Part shown: piece after piece, positions 9,787-18,944 of the stretch
How the letters are laid out: every line of letters starts with the position of its first letter
Numbering within the stretch: position 1 is the stretch's first letter
From: Candidatus Dechloromonas phosphorivorans
Lineage (GTDB): Bacteria > Pseudomonadota > Gammaproteobacteria > Burkholderiales > Rhodocyclaceae
Reading direction: 5' to 3'
Assembly: GCA_016721185.1 (NCBI GenBank)
Contig: JADKIP010000012.1
Coordinates: 62,001-126,000, forward strand
DNA length: 64,000 nt
Made by a program: the position numbers and the translations under genes
The notes under the pieces: model-generated
Seen by the model: only the letters and a program-made list of their open reading frames with translations
What the model was told of the DNA's origin: nothing
The model's database searches: none

Positions 9787-10263
9787 ATGCAACGTCCATT
9801 CAAGGTTCTCGGTATTCAACAAATCGCCATCGGCGGCCCCTCCAAAGCCAAGCTTCGCACGCTGTGGGTCGACATGTTTGGCCTCGAAGTGTCCAGCACC
9901 TTCGTCTCCGAACGGGAAAACGTCGATGAGGATATTTGCACGATGGGCATTGGTCCGTTCAAGGTTGAAGTTGATCTGATGCAGCCACTCGACCCGGAAA
10001 AGAAGCCGGCCGTTCACACCACGCCGCTTAATCATGTCGGCCTGTGGATTGACGACCTGCCGACCGCAGTTGAATGGCTCTCGGCCAATGGTGTACGTTT
10101 TGCCCCGGGCGGCATCCGTAAGGGCGCGGCCGGTTTCGACATAACCTTTCTCCACCCCAAGGGCAATGATGAGTTCCCGATTGGTGGCGAGGGCGTCTTG
10201 ATCGAACTGGTTCAGGCGCCACCGGAAGTCGTCGCCGCCTTCAACAAAATGGCCGCGCAGTAA
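9787..10263 (+). CDS. VOC (glyoxalase-fold) family protein
   Basis: A 158-aa protein of the vicinal oxygen chelate superfamily with two beta-alpha-beta-beta-beta modules. The first begins LGIQQIAIGGPSKAKLRTLWVDMFGLEV and the second LNHVGLWIDDLPTAVEWLSANGV. The second has a likely metal ligand in NHVGLWID, and a terminal glutamate in GVLIELVQAP fits the metal site. It resembles lactoylglutathione lyase and methylmalonyl-CoA epimerase, but the substrate is not determined. It lies 8 bp before the next gene, so the two are probably cotranscribed. Confidence 0.8.
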   Translation: MQRPFKVLGIQQIAIGGPSKAKLRTLWVDMFGLEVSSTFVSERENVDEDICTMGIGPFKVEVDLMQPLDPEKKPAVHTTPLNHVGLWIDDLPTAVEWLSANGVRFAPGGIRKGAAGFDITFLHPKGNDEFPIGGEGVLIELVQAPPEVVAAFNKMAAQ

Positions 10264-10271
10264 GGCTTTCG

Positions 10272-11027
10272 ATGGCTGATATCCCCGAGAAAGAACTCGA
10301 GGAAAGTAGAGCCGCACTGGCCCCGACCATGGCGGCCATTGCGTCGATACTGCCTTTGCTGGCGAAGCCTCGGCCGTTACGCTTTGACAGCGCCCTGAAC
10401 CAGCGCTGGATTGAAGCCTGCAAGGCGCTCGCTGCGGCGTGGGCCAATCGCTTTGGAACCGGTGCCGAAAGGGTTCGCCCGGCCATTTTTGGCTTGTACA
10501 GCATTGCGGTGGAAACCGCTGATGTGGACTGCCTGCGCCTTGGCGAGGCGCTGGCCAGTGCGGCCGACCAACTGGAGGACGCTACCCAAAGCCCGCGCTT
10601 GATCGCCGCCATCGCGGCCTGCATTGAGTCACTGACTGACCGGGAGGGTCTTGAACACCCTGCCTTTCCGGAACGGGCCAGCCATTTTGCGCAGCGCCTG
10701 GAATCAATGGCCGCGCCCGGCGCGGCCATCTATCAACGTTCGGCCATTCTCGACAGTCTGTTTGTCAGCGAAGCCAACGAGCTTCTGGAGCGGATGCGGG
10801 ATGCTTTGGAGCGACTGCCACCGGATGCCTATGCGCTCAAACTGGCGGCAACGGAACTGGCGCTGGCGGCTGAAAATGCGGAGATGTTTGGCGTGATGCA
10901 CCTGGCTCGCCAACTGGCAGAAAGCATGAATAGCCGGGGCAAAGATCTTGATGACGAACAGATCAGAAAAGCGGTTCAGGAAAGCCTGCAACAGCTTGCC
11001 GCAACAATTGCTGCGGTCAACCGCTAA
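10272..11027 (+). CDS. Unrecognised helical cytoplasmic protein
   Basis: I do not recognise this 251-aa protein. It is Ala/Leu/Glu-rich and almost all helical, without signal peptide or membrane segment. The region from about residue 165 (VSEANELLERMRDALERLPPDAYALKLA...) resembles a histidine-phosphotransfer helical bundle, but no invariant phospho-histidine context is visible. The start follows the VOC gene by 8 bp. The 3' end overlaps the convergent GAF-PAS gene by four bases. Confidence 0.65.
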   Translation: MADIPEKELEESRAALAPTMAAIASILPLLAKPRPLRFDSALNQRWIEACKALAAAWANRFGTGAERVRPAIFGLYSIAVETADVDCLRLGEALASAADQLEDATQSPRLIAAIAACIESLTDREGLEHPAFPERASHFAQRLESMAAPGAAIYQRSAILDSLFVSEANELLERMRDALERLPPDAYALKLAATELALAAENAEMFGVMHLARQLAESMNSRGKDLDDEQIRKAVQESLQQLAATIAAVNR

Positions 11028-11944
11028 ATCTGGCGAAAAATACCCAGCGCCAAACGCTTGCCATCGCTAATGTCGGCAATTTCAGCGGTAATTTCGACCG
11101 GCAACACCGAACCATCCGAGCGGCAAATTTCGGTCAGAAGCGCCCCACGGCGTTGCCCGCTCACCATTTGGCGAAAGTGATCGCCAATCTTCAATGCTGA
11201 AGCTTTCGGATGGAGCATGCGCTGATCCTTGCCGACCAGATCCCGACGCTTGCAGCCAAAGAGCTTCTCGGCCTGGCGATTGGCATCCAGGATGACGCCA
11301 CTTTCACCATCGGCCAGCAGCAATGCATCGCGTGAGGCATCAAATACTGCCCGCAAACGCTCAGTAGCGGTTTTTGCTTCGAGCCTGGCTTCTTCGGCTT
11401 CGTACTCGACCAACGCCAGCGTCACCAGATTCGCCACGGCATGGGCAAATAGCCGATGCGCCGTGGTCCATGGCAAATACGAACCCACTTGCTCAAAACT
11501 AAGCACCCCTTGCAATTCGCCGCGAATGTGAATCGGCGTATCGAGACGAGCCGTAATCTTGTGCTGCGCCAGGTAGCCAGCGCCGAGCTCAGCCATGTCG
11601 GGCAGCAACGAGGCGTCATCGGAAACCCGATTTCGTTCGCCAGCCAGAGACTGAAAATAGATAGGGCAATCACCGGCATGCAACACGATGCCGCTACTGT
11701 GTTTCGCCGCGCCCCGTTCAAACAACTCCAGGCAGCGCAGCTCCTGTTTACCGTCCGCCAACGCCCATATGCTGACCCGTTCGATACCTGACATCTGCGC
11801 TGCCGACTCGGTGAGAATGCTCAGCGTCATGCTGAGCGAAGCCTCTTTGAAGTAGGCGCCGCGCGAGAGACTGGCGACGCCTTCCTGCAAATCGATCGGT
11901 GACATGAGCGAGATAGCGCCGCCGTGATTTCGCATAGTTTCCAT
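11024..11944 (-). CDS. GAF-PAS sensory protein without output domain
   Basis: A 306-aa cytoplasmic sensor-like protein. An N-terminal GAF domain (about residues 20-185) is followed by a PAS domain (about 195-306) containing RAVFDASRDALLLADGESG and ANRQAEKLFGCKRRDLVGKD. There is no histidine kinase, GGDEF, EAL or HTH output after the PAS domain. It may be a partner module, or a downstream gene may have been lost. ATGs at 11944 and 11935 are both possible starts; the second has a GGA at suitable spacing. It converges with the preceding plus-strand gene. Confidence 0.75.
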   Translation of the reverse strand: METMRNHGGAISLMSPIDLQEGVASLSRGAYFKEASLSMTLSILTESAAQMSGIERVSIWALADGKQELRCLELFERGAAKHSSGIVLHAGDCPIYFQSLAGERNRVSDDASLLPDMAELGAGYLAQHKITARLDTPIHIRGELQGVLSFEQVGSYLPWTTAHRLFAHAVANLVTLALVEYEAEEARLEAKTATERLRAVFDASRDALLLADGESGVILDANRQAEKLFGCKRRDLVGKDQRMLHPKASALKIGDHFRQMVSGQRRGALLTEICRSDGSVLPVEITAEIADISDGKRLALGIFRQI

Positions 11945-12049
11945 AAATTGATAACCGTGACCCGCTTTTTGACAGGCATAAATAAACGATCACAATTTTA
12001 GGAAACCCTCACTCGCCAGTCTGTTAATTTCTCCACACTCATTGCACTT

Positions 12050-12069
12050 AATATTACTTTCGTAATATT
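12050..12069. other. AT-rich hairpin downstream of the PII-like gene
   Basis: Perfect inverted repeat AATATTAC / GTAATATT around a four-base loop, 5 bp past the PII-like stop. It lacks a U-tract on the minus strand, so it may be an mRNA 3' end stabiliser rather than a terminator. Confidence 0.45.
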
Positions 12070-12073
12070 TATT

Positions 12074-12409
12074 TTATTCCGCACCCTGGGTCGTCTTGAA
12101 CACAAAGGCAACCTTCTCGACCTCCGTAATCCACACCAGTCCATCACCAAAATGGCCGGTCTGCGCCACTTCAGTTACACGCTGGAAGATGACTTCCGCC
12201 ACGTCATCCGGCGCGACGATTTCAATGCGCACCTTGGGCGTGTAGTCAGTCAGTTCATCCTTGATGTTGTGGCGCGAAATGTGACGCGAAGGCGCGCTAC
12301 AGCCCTCGACCTTGCTCACGGTCATCCCGGGAAAACCCGGGAGCGCGATCAGTGCATCACGCAGTCCGGACAATTTGTTGGGACGAATAATTGCCTTGAT
12401 CTCTTTCAT
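12074..12409 (-). CDS. PII-like regulatory protein of the heavy-metal efflux operon (PII-NG type)
   Basis: A 111-aa protein with the PII fold pattern, starting MKEIKAIIRPNKLSGLRDAL and ending with the beta segment DGLVWITEVEKVAFVFKT. It lacks the normal uridylylation T-loop sequence; the equivalent loop reads SAPSRHISRHNIKDELTDY. A distinct PII group encoded beside CusA/CzcA transporters is known in the literature as PII-NG, and context and sequence agree. Its start overlaps the RND stop as ATGA, so it is translated together with the transporter. Ligand and target are unknown. Confidence 0.82.
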   Translation of the reverse strand: MKEIKAIIRPNKLSGLRDALIALPGFPGMTVSKVEGCSAPSRHISRHNIKDELTDYTPKVRIEIVAPDDVAEVIFQRVTEVAQTGHFGDGLVWITEVEKVAFVFKTTQGAE

Positions 12410-15400
12410 GCTTCAACTTTCTCCTCGTCAAACCAGCGGTAAATGGTCGGCAAAACCAGCAAGGTCAGCAGCGTGCAGGTAATCAACCCGCCAATCACCA
12501 CAATCGCCAACGGACGCTGCACTTCAGAACCCGGCCCATCCGAGAACAGGAAGGGAATTAGGCCAAGCATGGCGACAGTTGCCGTCATCATCACCGGGCG
12601 GAAACGTAGGGTCGCGCCTTCGATCACGGCTTGCTGCACCGTTCGTCCCTGCTCTCGCAAACCGCGAATGTAGGACACCAGGACGACCCCGTTCAGCACG
12701 GCGATACCCCACAGCGCGATAAAACCGACCGATGCCGGCACCGACAGATACTCACCGGAAACAAAGAGCCCGATGATGCCGCCGATTGAAGCGAAAGGCA
12801 GCACAGTGATGATCAGCGTCGCAAAGCGCAGCGAATTAAAGAGCAGGAAGAGCAGGAAGAAAATTGCCGCGATGGTGATTGGAATAATCACGGTCAGATG
12901 ACCCAGCGCCCGTTCCATGTTCTGGAACTGGCCACCCCACTCCAGGTAATAGCCTTCCGGCAGCTTGATTTGCGCCTCAACTTGCTGCTGCAACTCAGCG
13001 ACAAAGCCCCCGAGGTCGCGATCCTTGACGTTCACCCCGATCACGATGCGGCGTTTGCCGAGTTCGCGGGAAATCTGCGCCGGGCCGTCCTGAACGCTGA
13101 TTTTGGCGACATCAGTGAGGCGAACCTGGGCACCGTTCGGCGAGGTGATCAGGACGTTGGAAATGGCTTCAACGTTGTTGCGGAAGCGTTCCGGCAGACG
13201 CACCACGCCCGGAAAACGTCGCTCACCTTCAAAAATTTCCGTCACCACCTTGCCGCCGATGGCGGTTTCCAGAACGTCATTGACATCCGACACATTGAGG
13301 CCGAGGCGGGCAATCGCCTGCCGGTCAATATCGATCGATAAATACTGTTGACCGCTAACCTTCTCGATACGCAAATCCTGCGCACCCTGCAAGGTCTGGG
13401 CAACCTTGCCGACTTGGCCAGCCAATTTCTTCAACTGATCGATATCATCGCCAAAAACCTTGACGGCGATGTCCGAACGCACGCCGGTCACCATCTCATC
13501 GACACGGTCTGAAATCGGCTGTGCCATCACGACCTGAACCCCCGGCAAGACCTTCAACTTCTCGCGCATGGCGTCCTGAATATCGTTCTGAGTCCAGCCC
13601 GACGGCCACTCGCTCCGTGGCTTGAGACTGACGATCGGTGTCGACTCATTCGGCCCTTGCGGGTCAGCCGGCGATTCACCGCGACCGACGCCAGAAACAG
13701 CTGACTTGACGCCCGGCACCTGCATGACCAGACGCATTGCCTCCATTTCCATCTTGATCGACTCTTCGAGCGAGATATTCGGCACCCGGTTAATACCCGG
13801 CACGACCGAGCCTTCCTTCATTTCCGGGATAAAGGCCGTACCGAGGAAAGGCAGGGTTCCCACTGTCAGCCCAAAGGCAATCACCGCAGCAATCACGGTC
13901 TTCTTCTCGTTACCCAAGGTCCAGTGCAGCATCTTCAAATAACGCTGCTTCATGGCCGCAATCAGGCGGGTATCGTGATCGCCGTCATGCGCTGGCGGCT
14001 TCAGCAGGTAGGTCGACATCACTGGCGTCAGGGTCAGCGACAGCACCAGCGAAATAGCTAGCGCAATGGCAATCGTGTAAGCCAGCGGCGCGAACATCTT
14101 GCCTTCCATACCCTGCAAGGTCATCAGCGGCAGGAAAACCAGAATGATAATGCCGACCCCGAAAATAACCGGCGTCGCCACTTCAACCACGGCATGCAGG
14201 ATGATCCGTAGCTGACTTTCACCCGATTGCGCCTTGCGTCCGAGTTGCAGGAAAGCGTTTTCAACCACCACCACAGAACCGTCAACCATCAAGCCAATGG
14301 CGATGGCCAAACCTCCCAGCGACATCAGGTTGGCGGAAATCCCCAATTGGTTCATGGCAATAAAGGTCAGCAGCGGCGTCAACACCAGCGTTGCGACAAC
14401 GATCAGCGAAGAGCGCACGTCACCCAGGAAGAGGAACAACACAACGACAACCAGTACAACGCCCTCAAGCAGCACTTTGGTCACGGTCCACAGCGCGGCA
14501 TCGACCAATTCCGAGCGGTCGTAATACGCCACGATCTTGAGACCATCCGGCAGCATGCCCTTGGCGTTAATCTCGTCAACCCGCGCCTTGATCTTGCTAA
14601 CCACCGCTTTGGCATTGCCGCCAGAGAGCATCAAGACGATACCGCCGACCGATTCTGTCGTGCCGTTCTTGATTAATGCGCCCTGCCGTACTTCGTGACC
14701 AATCTGCACCTCAGCGACATCCCGCACGTAAACCGGCACGCCATCCTTCTCGCGCAGCACGATTGCCCGCAGATCATCGAGATCACGGACCAGGCCGACG
14801 CCACGAATCAGATATTGCTCCGCGTACTGCGGCAGTACACCACCGCCGGCATTGGCGTTATTGCGTCCGACTGCCTGATAGACATCGGCGACGCTCAGGC
14901 CAAAATGGCGCAAACGATCAGGGTTGACCAGCACCTGATATTGCTTGGCAAAGCCGCCCTGCGAATTGATTTCAGCAACACCGGGAATCGAGCGCAGCAG
15001 CGGTCGCACCACCCAGTCCTGGGCGGTCCGGCGCTGCATCAATTCTTCCTCGGTCAGCGCTCGATCACCATCATCCGGCCGCTCCAGGGTGTATTGATAA
15101 ACCTCGCCCAAACCGCTCGAAACCGGCCCAAGCACCGGCGTAATGCCCGGCGTCAGACGCGTACCAACTTCAAGCAGACGCTCCATGACCAATTGACGGG
15201 CGAAGTAAAGATTCGTCTTGTCATTGAACACCAGCGTGATCAACGACAAACCCGGTTTATTCAGCGAGCGCATTTCCTCCAGACCAGGCAGGCCGGTCAT
15301 CGCCACTTCCAGCGGCACGGTGGCAAAACGCTCAACTTCTTCCGGCGAACGCCCCGGTGCTTCCGTGGCGATCTGCACCTGAATATTGGTGACATCGGGG

Positions 15401-15516
15401 AAAGCATCAACCGACAGCTTGCGTGCCGCATCGAGGCCAAAGAAAAGCAGGACGGTGGCAATCACCGCCACGACAAGGCGCTGCGCCAGCGCCCCACGGA
15501 CTAGGGATTCAATCAC
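12406..15516 (-). CDS. Heavy-metal efflux RND transporter, CusA/CzcA family
   Basis: Inner-membrane proton-driven pump subunit of 1036 aa, normal for the HME-RND family. It has two large periplasmic loops and twelve predicted helices in two halves. The TM4 motif reads AIAIGLMVDGSVVVVEN: the first acidic residue of the CzcA-type DFG version is missing, which argues against a simple zinc/cobalt/cadmium pump. Copper, silver or nickel-type export is possible but not assigned. It overlaps its neighbours on both sides as ATGA, in the order outer membrane factor, adaptor, pump, PII-like protein. Confidence 0.93.
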   Translation of the reverse strand: MIESLVRGALAQRLVVAVIATVLLFFGLDAARKLSVDAFPDVTNIQVQIATEAPGRSPEEVERFATVPLEVAMTGLPGLEEMRSLNKPGLSLITLVFNDKTNLYFARQLVMERLLEVGTRLTPGITPVLGPVSSGLGEVYQYTLERPDDGDRALTEEELMQRRTAQDWVVRPLLRSIPGVAEINSQGGFAKQYQVLVNPDRLRHFGLSVADVYQAVGRNNANAGGGVLPQYAEQYLIRGVGLVRDLDDLRAIVLREKDGVPVYVRDVAEVQIGHEVRQGALIKNGTTESVGGIVLMLSGGNAKAVVSKIKARVDEINAKGMLPDGLKIVAYYDRSELVDAALWTVTKVLLEGVVLVVVVLFLFLGDVRSSLIVVATLVLTPLLTFIAMNQLGISANLMSLGGLAIAIGLMVDGSVVVVENAFLQLGRKAQSGESQLRIILHAVVEVATPVIFGVGIIILVFLPLMTLQGMEGKMFAPLAYTIAIALAISLVLSLTLTPVMSTYLLKPPAHDGDHDTRLIAAMKQRYLKMLHWTLGNEKKTVIAAVIAFGLTVGTLPFLGTAFIPEMKEGSVVPGINRVPNISLEESIKMEMEAMRLVMQVPGVKSAVSGVGRGESPADPQGPNESTPIVSLKPRSEWPSGWTQNDIQDAMREKLKVLPGVQVVMAQPISDRVDEMVTGVRSDIAVKVFGDDIDQLKKLAGQVGKVAQTLQGAQDLRIEKVSGQQYLSIDIDRQAIARLGLNVSDVNDVLETAIGGKVVTEIFEGERRFPGVVRLPERFRNNVEAISNVLITSPNGAQVRLTDVAKISVQDGPAQISRELGKRRIVIGVNVKDRDLGGFVAELQQQVEAQIKLPEGYYLEWGGQFQNMERALGHLTVIIPITIAAIFFLLFLLFNSLRFATLIITVLPFASIGGIIGLFVSGEYLSVPASVGFIALWGIAVLNGVVLVSYIRGLREQGRTVQQAVIEGATLRFRPVMMTATVAMLGLIPFLFSDGPGSEVQRPLAIVVIGGLITCTLLTLLVLPTIYRWFDEEKVEA

Positions 15517-16652
15517 GAGCCCTCCATTTCCTTGCGATTACGTTCGTTATTCAGATGAAAAGCGCCGTCAACAACTACCCGTTCCTGCCCCTTGAGTCCG
15601 GAGAGAACCACACGCAGCCCGCCTTGTTCCACCCCCAGCTTGACCCTGACCAGACGGAAAGCGCCCGCCTCTTCCGCGACGAACACATGATCCATATCGT
15701 TCTCGCGCACCACCGCGCTGGCCGGAATGACCAGCCGGTCTGCCGGTTTGGCTTCAATCAACATCGACGCCAGCATGGCCGGCTTCAAACGACCATCACT
15801 GTTATCCAGCGCGGTCCGGACAAGCACCGTCCGTGTTTCCGGGTCGATCGTCTGGCCGACGTAAATCAATTTCCCGAGCAGTTTTTCGTTACCCAGGGCC
15901 GGCACTTCAATGCTGACCGATTGCCCCGCCTTGACCTGGCTGACCTGTTGCTCCGGCACCTGCGCCACCGCCCACAAGTTGGAGAGATCGGCGACGACAA
16001 ACAAGGCGTCGGCCGGCTGCACCACCTGCCCCTGAGCCAGCTTGCGCTCAACTACCACACCGCTCAAAGTCGCCACCACCGGCGTCAGGGAATTCACTGC
16101 GCCATGTTTACCAAGCCGTTCGATCGCCGCTGGCGTCACGCCAAGCAGTTGCAACTGGTCAGCGGCGGCACGCGTTTCGGCCACCGAAATCTGATATTCA
16201 CTCTGCCGGCGCTGCAACTCGGCGGCAGCGATCACATCAGCCTCGAAGAGGGCTTTGGCCCGCTCGGCATTGCGCCGGTTCAGCTCCAGTACAGCCCGCG
16301 CCTTCAGGTAGGCCAGTTGCTGGGTGGAGAGTTCGCTACTGTTCAGGCGCGCCAGCACATCACCTTTTTTCACGGTTTGGCCCAGTACGGCATCGATCTC
16401 GGTAACCCGGCCGGTAATCGTTGCGCCAATGCGGGCCAGGCGCTGCTCGTCAAAGTCGATACGGCCGGCCACCCGCAAAGTTTCTGCCACCGGTTGGCTG
16501 GTCACAGTCGCCAGCTTGAGTTGCGCCAACAGCTCTTCAGCCGGCACGACCAACGCGGGATCAGCGGATGGCGATGCAAGCTTCTTGCTGTCTTCCTTGT
16601 TACATCCGGCGAGTACTGCTGCGGTCAACAGGATAAATAGGGCTTTTTTCAT
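15513..16652 (-). CDS. Efflux RND periplasmic adaptor, CzcB/CusB-like lipoprotein
   Basis: Membrane fusion protein of 379 aa that bridges the pump and the outer-membrane channel. The signal peptide has a lipobox (AAVLAGC), so it is probably lipid-anchored. A lipoyl-type hairpin domain (TGRVTEIDAVLGQTVKKGD) encloses a coiled-coil region, followed by beta-barrel and membrane-proximal domains. No His-rich or Met-rich metal-binding N-terminus is seen. Its ATG shares a base with the stop of the TolC-like gene upstream. Confidence 0.92.
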   Translation of the reverse strand: MKKALFILLTAAVLAGCNKEDSKKLASPSADPALVVPAEELLAQLKLATVTSQPVAETLRVAGRIDFDEQRLARIGATITGRVTEIDAVLGQTVKKGDVLARLNSSELSTQQLAYLKARAVLELNRRNAERAKALFEADVIAAAELQRRQSEYQISVAETRAAADQLQLLGVTPAAIERLGKHGAVNSLTPVVATLSGVVVERKLAQGQVVQPADALFVVADLSNLWAVAQVPEQQVSQVKAGQSVSIEVPALGNEKLLGKLIYVGQTIDPETRTVLVRTALDNSDGRLKPAMLASMLIEAKPADRLVIPASAVVRENDMDHVFVAEEAGAFRLVRVKLGVEQGGLRVVLSGLKGQERVVVDGAFHLNNERNRKEMEGS

Positions 16653-17890
16653 TACTTACTCCCTCCGGGCGTCGCCCGTAGTCTTTCAATTTCAACCCAG
16701 GCACTTGCCAGCTCAAAACGGGCTGCGATCAATTCAGCCCGCGCCGCACGAAAAACGCGCTGCGCATCAAGCACCTCAAGAAAACCACGCTCGCCAAAGC
16801 GATACGCTGATTCAGCCACCTTCAATGCAGCTTCAGCCTGGCGAACAATGCCGGATTCCAGCGCCGTTACCTGCGTCTGGGCGATTTCATATTGCTGATA
16901 GGCGACCTCAAGTGCCTTGGCCAGCGAAAACTCTTGTGACTCAAGTTCATTTTTGGCCCGCGACAATTGAGCCGTAGCCTCGCCAATCGGTCCCTTGCGG
17001 CGATCCCACAAGGGCACCGTGACAACGACGCCGAACTGCGACGTCCGCATATCCGGGTCCTCATCCACCGCAGCCTTCAGCGCAAGGTTCGGCCAGCGCA
17101 GACTCCGCTCCAGTTCGAGCTGACGTTCTGCCCGCACCGTTTCGGCCCGGGCTCGCATCAGATTGGGGCTACTTGTGGCTATTTGCTGGCGAACCTCGTT
17201 GAGCGGGGTCAGCGCCGGCACATCACGAAAGCGGCTGGTCAGCGTAAATTCGGGCGGCAAAGCGCTGCCCACGGCCTGGCGCAATAGAGAACGCGCCTGC
17301 TCGACCCGAAAGCCTGCTGCCTGCGCCGTTTTTTGGGCGTTCAACATTTCGGCATCGGCCTTGATCAATTCAAAGCGTGGCGCCTCGCCGGTTTCGACAC
17401 GTAGTGAAATACGTGAGTGCACACTTTCCATCAAAGCCGCGTCTTCACGCGCATTAATCAGCTCCGCCTCGCGACGCAGCACCTCGAAATAGCGGCCGCG
17501 CAAGTAAGCAATGATGTCCGCCTCAAAGGCTCGCGCGCCCGACCCCGCTGCTTCCAGGCCGGCCTCCGCAGCACCAATCCGCGCCGAGCGCCGCCAGGGC
17601 AAATCCAGCGGCTGGGTCAACATTGCGCTCCGGGCATCGCCGGGATTGCCGGCGGGGCCGCGGGAACGCGTCGTGCCAGTCAGAAACTCCAGCTCGGGAT
17701 TAGGAAAAGCACCGGCGCTATCAACTCCATAGCGCGCTGCCGTTACCTGATCACGTGCCGCCATGACTGAGCGGTTTGTGGACAGCGCCAGCGTTTCGAG
17801 GCTGGCCAGGTCATATTCCGGCAAGGCGAAAACCGCCAGCGAGGCAGTCAAGCCACAGCCAAAGATGAAGGTTTTTATTGGGTTTTTCAT
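16652..17890 (-). CDS. TolC-family outer membrane factor, CzcC-like
   Basis: Outer-membrane efflux channel subunit of 412 aa with two repeated outer-membrane-factor domains rich in long helices. The start MKNPIKTFIFGCGLTA at 17890 gives a signal peptide; the frame is open further upstream, but that part does not look coded. Conserved features include the AARDQVTAARYGVDSAGAFPNPELE segment and AYRFGERGFLEVLDAQR. It is the first gene of the efflux operon. No metal-responsive regulator (CusR, CzcR, MerR) is adjacent. Confidence 0.9.
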   Translation of the reverse strand: MKNPIKTFIFGCGLTASLAVFALPEYDLASLETLALSTNRSVMAARDQVTAARYGVDSAGAFPNPELEFLTGTTRSRGPAGNPGDARSAMLTQPLDLPWRRSARIGAAEAGLEAAGSGARAFEADIIAYLRGRYFEVLRREAELINAREDAALMESVHSRISLRVETGEAPRFELIKADAEMLNAQKTAQAAGFRVEQARSLLRQAVGSALPPEFTLTSRFRDVPALTPLNEVRQQIATSSPNLMRARAETVRAERQLELERSLRWPNLALKAAVDEDPDMRTSQFGVVVTVPLWDRRKGPIGEATAQLSRAKNELESQEFSLAKALEVAYQQYEIAQTQVTALESGIVRQAEAALKVAESAYRFGERGFLEVLDAQRVFRAARAELIAARFELASAWVEIERLRATPGGSK

Positions 17891-17960
17891 AAGTTTGATT
17901 GAGCAAACCGTGTGCCACCGAAGTTCGCCGCGCAGTGCGGCAAACCCCGGCATGCTGCGG

Positions 17961-18839
17961 TCAACGACCTCCCAAGGCAGAAATACGCTCTTCAATCGGC
18001 GGGTGCGTCGAGAACAAAGCCATCCACCCCTTGCTACCGCCGGCGATACCGGAGGCCGCCATGCTCTGCGGCAAGGACTCGGTATGCAGGCCGCCGAGTC
18101 GACGCAAAGCGTTCTGCATCGGCACCGGCGAACCCATCAAGCGGGCCGCACCGGCATCGGCACGAAATTCACGCTGGCGCGAGAACCAGGCGACAACGAT
18201 GCTGGCCAGAATGCCGAAAACCACCTCACAGACCATGCTCGTCACCATATAACCGATGCCGGGGCCACTGCTTTGCTGGTCGCCCTTGCGCAGGAAACTA
18301 TCGACGAGATAACCAACAACGCGCGACAAGAACACAACGAAGGTGTTGACCACACCCTGAATCAGCGTCAGCGTCACCATGTCGCCATTGGCAATGTGGG
18401 CAACCTCGTGGGCGAGCACCGCTTCGGCCTCCTCACGCGTCATGCTTTGCAACAAGCCGGTCGACACGGCGACCAATGAACTGTTTTTCGTTGCGCCGGT
18501 GGCGAAAGCATTCGGCTCACCCTCGTAAATCGCCACTTCCGGCATCGTCAGATTGGCGGCTTTGGCCAGCCGGGCCACCGTATCAACCAGCCAGAATTCC
18601 GTTGAATTGGCGGGGGACTCAATCACGCGAGCGCCTGTGCTCCACTTCGCCATAAACTTGGACATCAGTAGCGAAATAATCGCGCCACCGAAGCCGATCA
18701 CCGCCGAGAAGGCGAGGAGCATGCCAAGATCAAGGCCGTTGGCGGTCAAAAAGCGATTAACCCCCAGTAGGCTGGTGAAGAGACTGAGTACCAACATCAC
18801 GGCGAGGTTGGTAGCGAGGAAAAGCAGCACGCGTTTCAT
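17961..18839 (-). CDS. htpX: Membrane zinc metalloprotease HtpX
   Basis: HtpX (292 aa) is a heat-shock membrane protease that degrades misfolded inner-membrane proteins alongside FtsH. Two N-terminal hydrophobic segments (residues 5-25 and 38-58) precede the zinc motif HEVAH near residue 140, and a further hydrophobic pair follows. The conserved ending HPPIEERISAL is present. The start MKRVLLFLATNLAV is typical. It reads toward the efflux operon, 70 bp away, and could contribute transcription into it. Confidence 0.96.
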   Translation of the reverse strand: MKRVLLFLATNLAVMLVLSLFTSLLGVNRFLTANGLDLGMLLAFSAVIGFGGAIISLLMSKFMAKWSTGARVIESPANSTEFWLVDTVARLAKAANLTMPEVAIYEGEPNAFATGATKNSSLVAVSTGLLQSMTREEAEAVLAHEVAHIANGDMVTLTLIQGVVNTFVVFLSRVVGYLVDSFLRKGDQQSSGPGIGYMVTSMVCEVVFGILASIVVAWFSRQREFRADAGAARLMGSPVPMQNALRRLGGLHTESLPQSMAASGIAGGSKGWMALFSTHPPIEERISALGGR

Positions 18840-18944
18840 GGCAACTCCTGTTTAAATATGAAAACGAGGCTATGATACTGCAATGCACAAATCGTAAAAC
18901 CCGTAGCTTTATTGATATTTACTTCGGTTTTTTCTGCTGAACTT

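Noticed and set aside
14227..16640. Several long antisense frames over the efflux operon
   Set aside because: They overlap clear RND genes, show no protein-like composition (His/Arg/Gln-rich) and have no ribosome-binding sites.
17763..18479. Frame of 238 codons antisense to htpX
   Set aside because: Shadow of htpX; low-complexity residues.
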